Shown: one piece after another, positions 63,314 to 64,000 of the stretch
How positions within the stretch are numbered: position 1 is the stretch's first letter
Layout of the letters: the number at the start of each line of letters is the position of its first letter
Assembly: GCF_024198255.1 (NCBI RefSeq)
Contig: NZ_JAJVKW010000005.1
Location: forward strand, 620,001-684,000
Direction of reading: 5' to 3'
Source of the DNA: Myxococcus guangdongensis
Lineage (GTDB): Bacteria; Myxococcota; Myxococcia; Myxococcales; Myxococcaceae
Length of the DNA: 64,000 nt
Position numbers and translations under genes: made by a program
The notes under the pieces: model-generated
Told to the model about the DNA's origin: nothing
Databases searched by the model: none
The model's input: the letters and a program-made list of their open reading frames with translations, nothing else

Positions 63314-64000
63314 ATGGCCGTCTCGTCTCGACGTCGGAAGATCGTCGCCGGCAACTGGAAGATGAACAAGACGGTGCCGGAGGCCCTGGCGCTGGTCCGT
63401 GAGCTGCGGGGGGCGGTGACCTCCGTGGGAGATGTGGTGGAGGTGGTGGTGGCGCCGACGTACCTGGCGTTGCAGGCGGTGCACGTCGCGCTGGAAGGCG
63501 CGCCGTTGCAGCTGGCGGCGCAGAACTGCCACTGGGAGTCGTCGGGTGCGTTCACCGGCGAGGTGTCCGCGTCGATGCTGGCGGAGCTCGGGTGTGCCTA
63601 CGTCATTGTGGGGCACTCGGAGCGCCGGCAGCTGTTCGGCGAGACGGACGAGACGGTGAACAAGAAGGCCAAGGCGGTGCTGGCCGCGAAGATGACGCCC
63701 ATCCTCTGCGTGGGCGAGACGCTGGCGGAGCGCGAGTCGAACCGGACGTTAGAGGTGGTGGAGCGCCAGGTCCGGGGTGGGCTCGAGGGCTTCGAGGCGA
63801 AGGACGTGGCGGGCTTCGTGCTGGCGTACGAGCCGGTGTGGGCGATTGGGACGGGGCGCAACGCGACGTCGGCGCAGGCGCAGGAGGTCCACGCGGCCAT
63901 CCGGGCGCTGGTGGGCCGGCTGTACGGCGAGGAGACGGCCGCCCAGGTGCGCATCCAGTACGGCGGCAGTGTGAAGCCGGATAACGCCGCGGAATTGCTG
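63314..64000 (+). CDS. tpiA: Triosephosphate isomerase, cut at window end
   Basis: This enzyme interconverts dihydroxyacetone phosphate and glyceraldehyde-3-phosphate. [10 protein letters not shown], the catalytic His region [12 protein letters not shown] and the catalytic Glu in [14 protein letters not shown] are visible. About 229 residues are present; the last ~25 lie beyond the window. GGGGGAGTG precedes the ATG. It is the third gene of the glycolytic operon. Confidence 0.97.
   Translation, partial: MAVSSRRRKIVAGNWKMNKTVPEALALVRELRGAVTSVGDVVEVVVAPTYLALQAVHVALEGAPLQLAAQNCHWESSGAFTGEVSASMLAELGCAYVIVGHSERRQLFGETDETVNKKAKAVLAAKMTPILCVGETLAERESNRTLEVVERQVRGGLEGFEAKDVAGFVLAYEPVWAIGTGRNATSAQAQEVHAAIRALVGRLYGEETAAQVRIQYGGSVKPDNAAELL

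Overview
The window is about 64 kb of very GC-rich chromosome, almost fully coding, with strong third-position G/C. It most resembles a myxobacterium of the Myxococcus/Corallococcus/Pyxidicoccus group. The reasons are MYXO-CTERM-type C-terminal anchors on secreted proteins, a CPBP intramembrane protease beside a degenerate trypsin-like partner (the myxosortase arrangement), numerous histidine kinases, TPR/HEAT proteins, DUF4388 and MshEN domains, and large secreted proteases. I see no rRNA, tRNA, CRISPR array, insertion sequence or prophage. The identification is inferred from content, not from a database search.

Layout. 1-4.4 kb (minus strand): a cut-off propeptide/P-domain protein, then polX, a degenerate trypsin-like gene (mrtX-like) and a CPBP myxosortase (mrtC-like). 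4.4-12.1 kb (plus): a Rieske protein, a MoaB-type protein with a long His-rich N-terminus, a secreted M28 peptidase, a TIGR02757 protein, a hybrid histidine kinase and a membrane-anchored alpha/beta hydrolase. 12.1-19.4 kb: a CrtI-type FAD oxidoreductase, a TPR lipoprotein, a TonB-like protein, an OmpR-type two-component pair and a short PLP-fold protein. 19.4-29.1 kb: a very large M36 metalloprotease ending in MYXO-CTERM, small lipoprotein, coiled-coil and zinc-ribbon genes, a transglycosylase-LysM-C39 fusion and a secreted protein of unknown function. 29.2-36.1 kb (minus): a tight seven-gene operon (SGNH hydrolase, two hexapeptide acyltransferases, carrier protein, AsnB, AMP-ligase, NadE-like), the best candidate here for an undescribed pathway. 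36.3-41.2 kb: an ADOP permease, an unknown gene and an MscS channel with a cNMP domain. 41.3-49.9 kb (plus): holB, holA, small enzymes, metG with a tandem repeat array derived from its 3' end, a HEAT protein and tatD. 49.9-58.0 kb (mostly minus): a c-di-GMP-type sensor/effector, a YhaM-like exoribonuclease, an RlmI-like protein, a COG2509 flavoprotein and a long DgkA. 58.1-64 kb (plus): an amidase with a probable second MYXO-CTERM anchor, then the glycolytic operon gap-pgk-tpiA, cut by the window end.

How the parts fit. The mrtX/mrtC pair is expected to process MYXO-CTERM proteins such as the M36 protease and probably the amidase. The seven-gene operon combines the chemistry of acid activation, carrier loading, acyl transfer and amide formation, which suggests modification of a surface glycan or a small molecule. 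Many gene pairs overlap by the 4-base ATGA junction, so translational coupling is common. Start codons were chosen by ribosome-binding site and family N-terminus; several are GTG and one is TTG.
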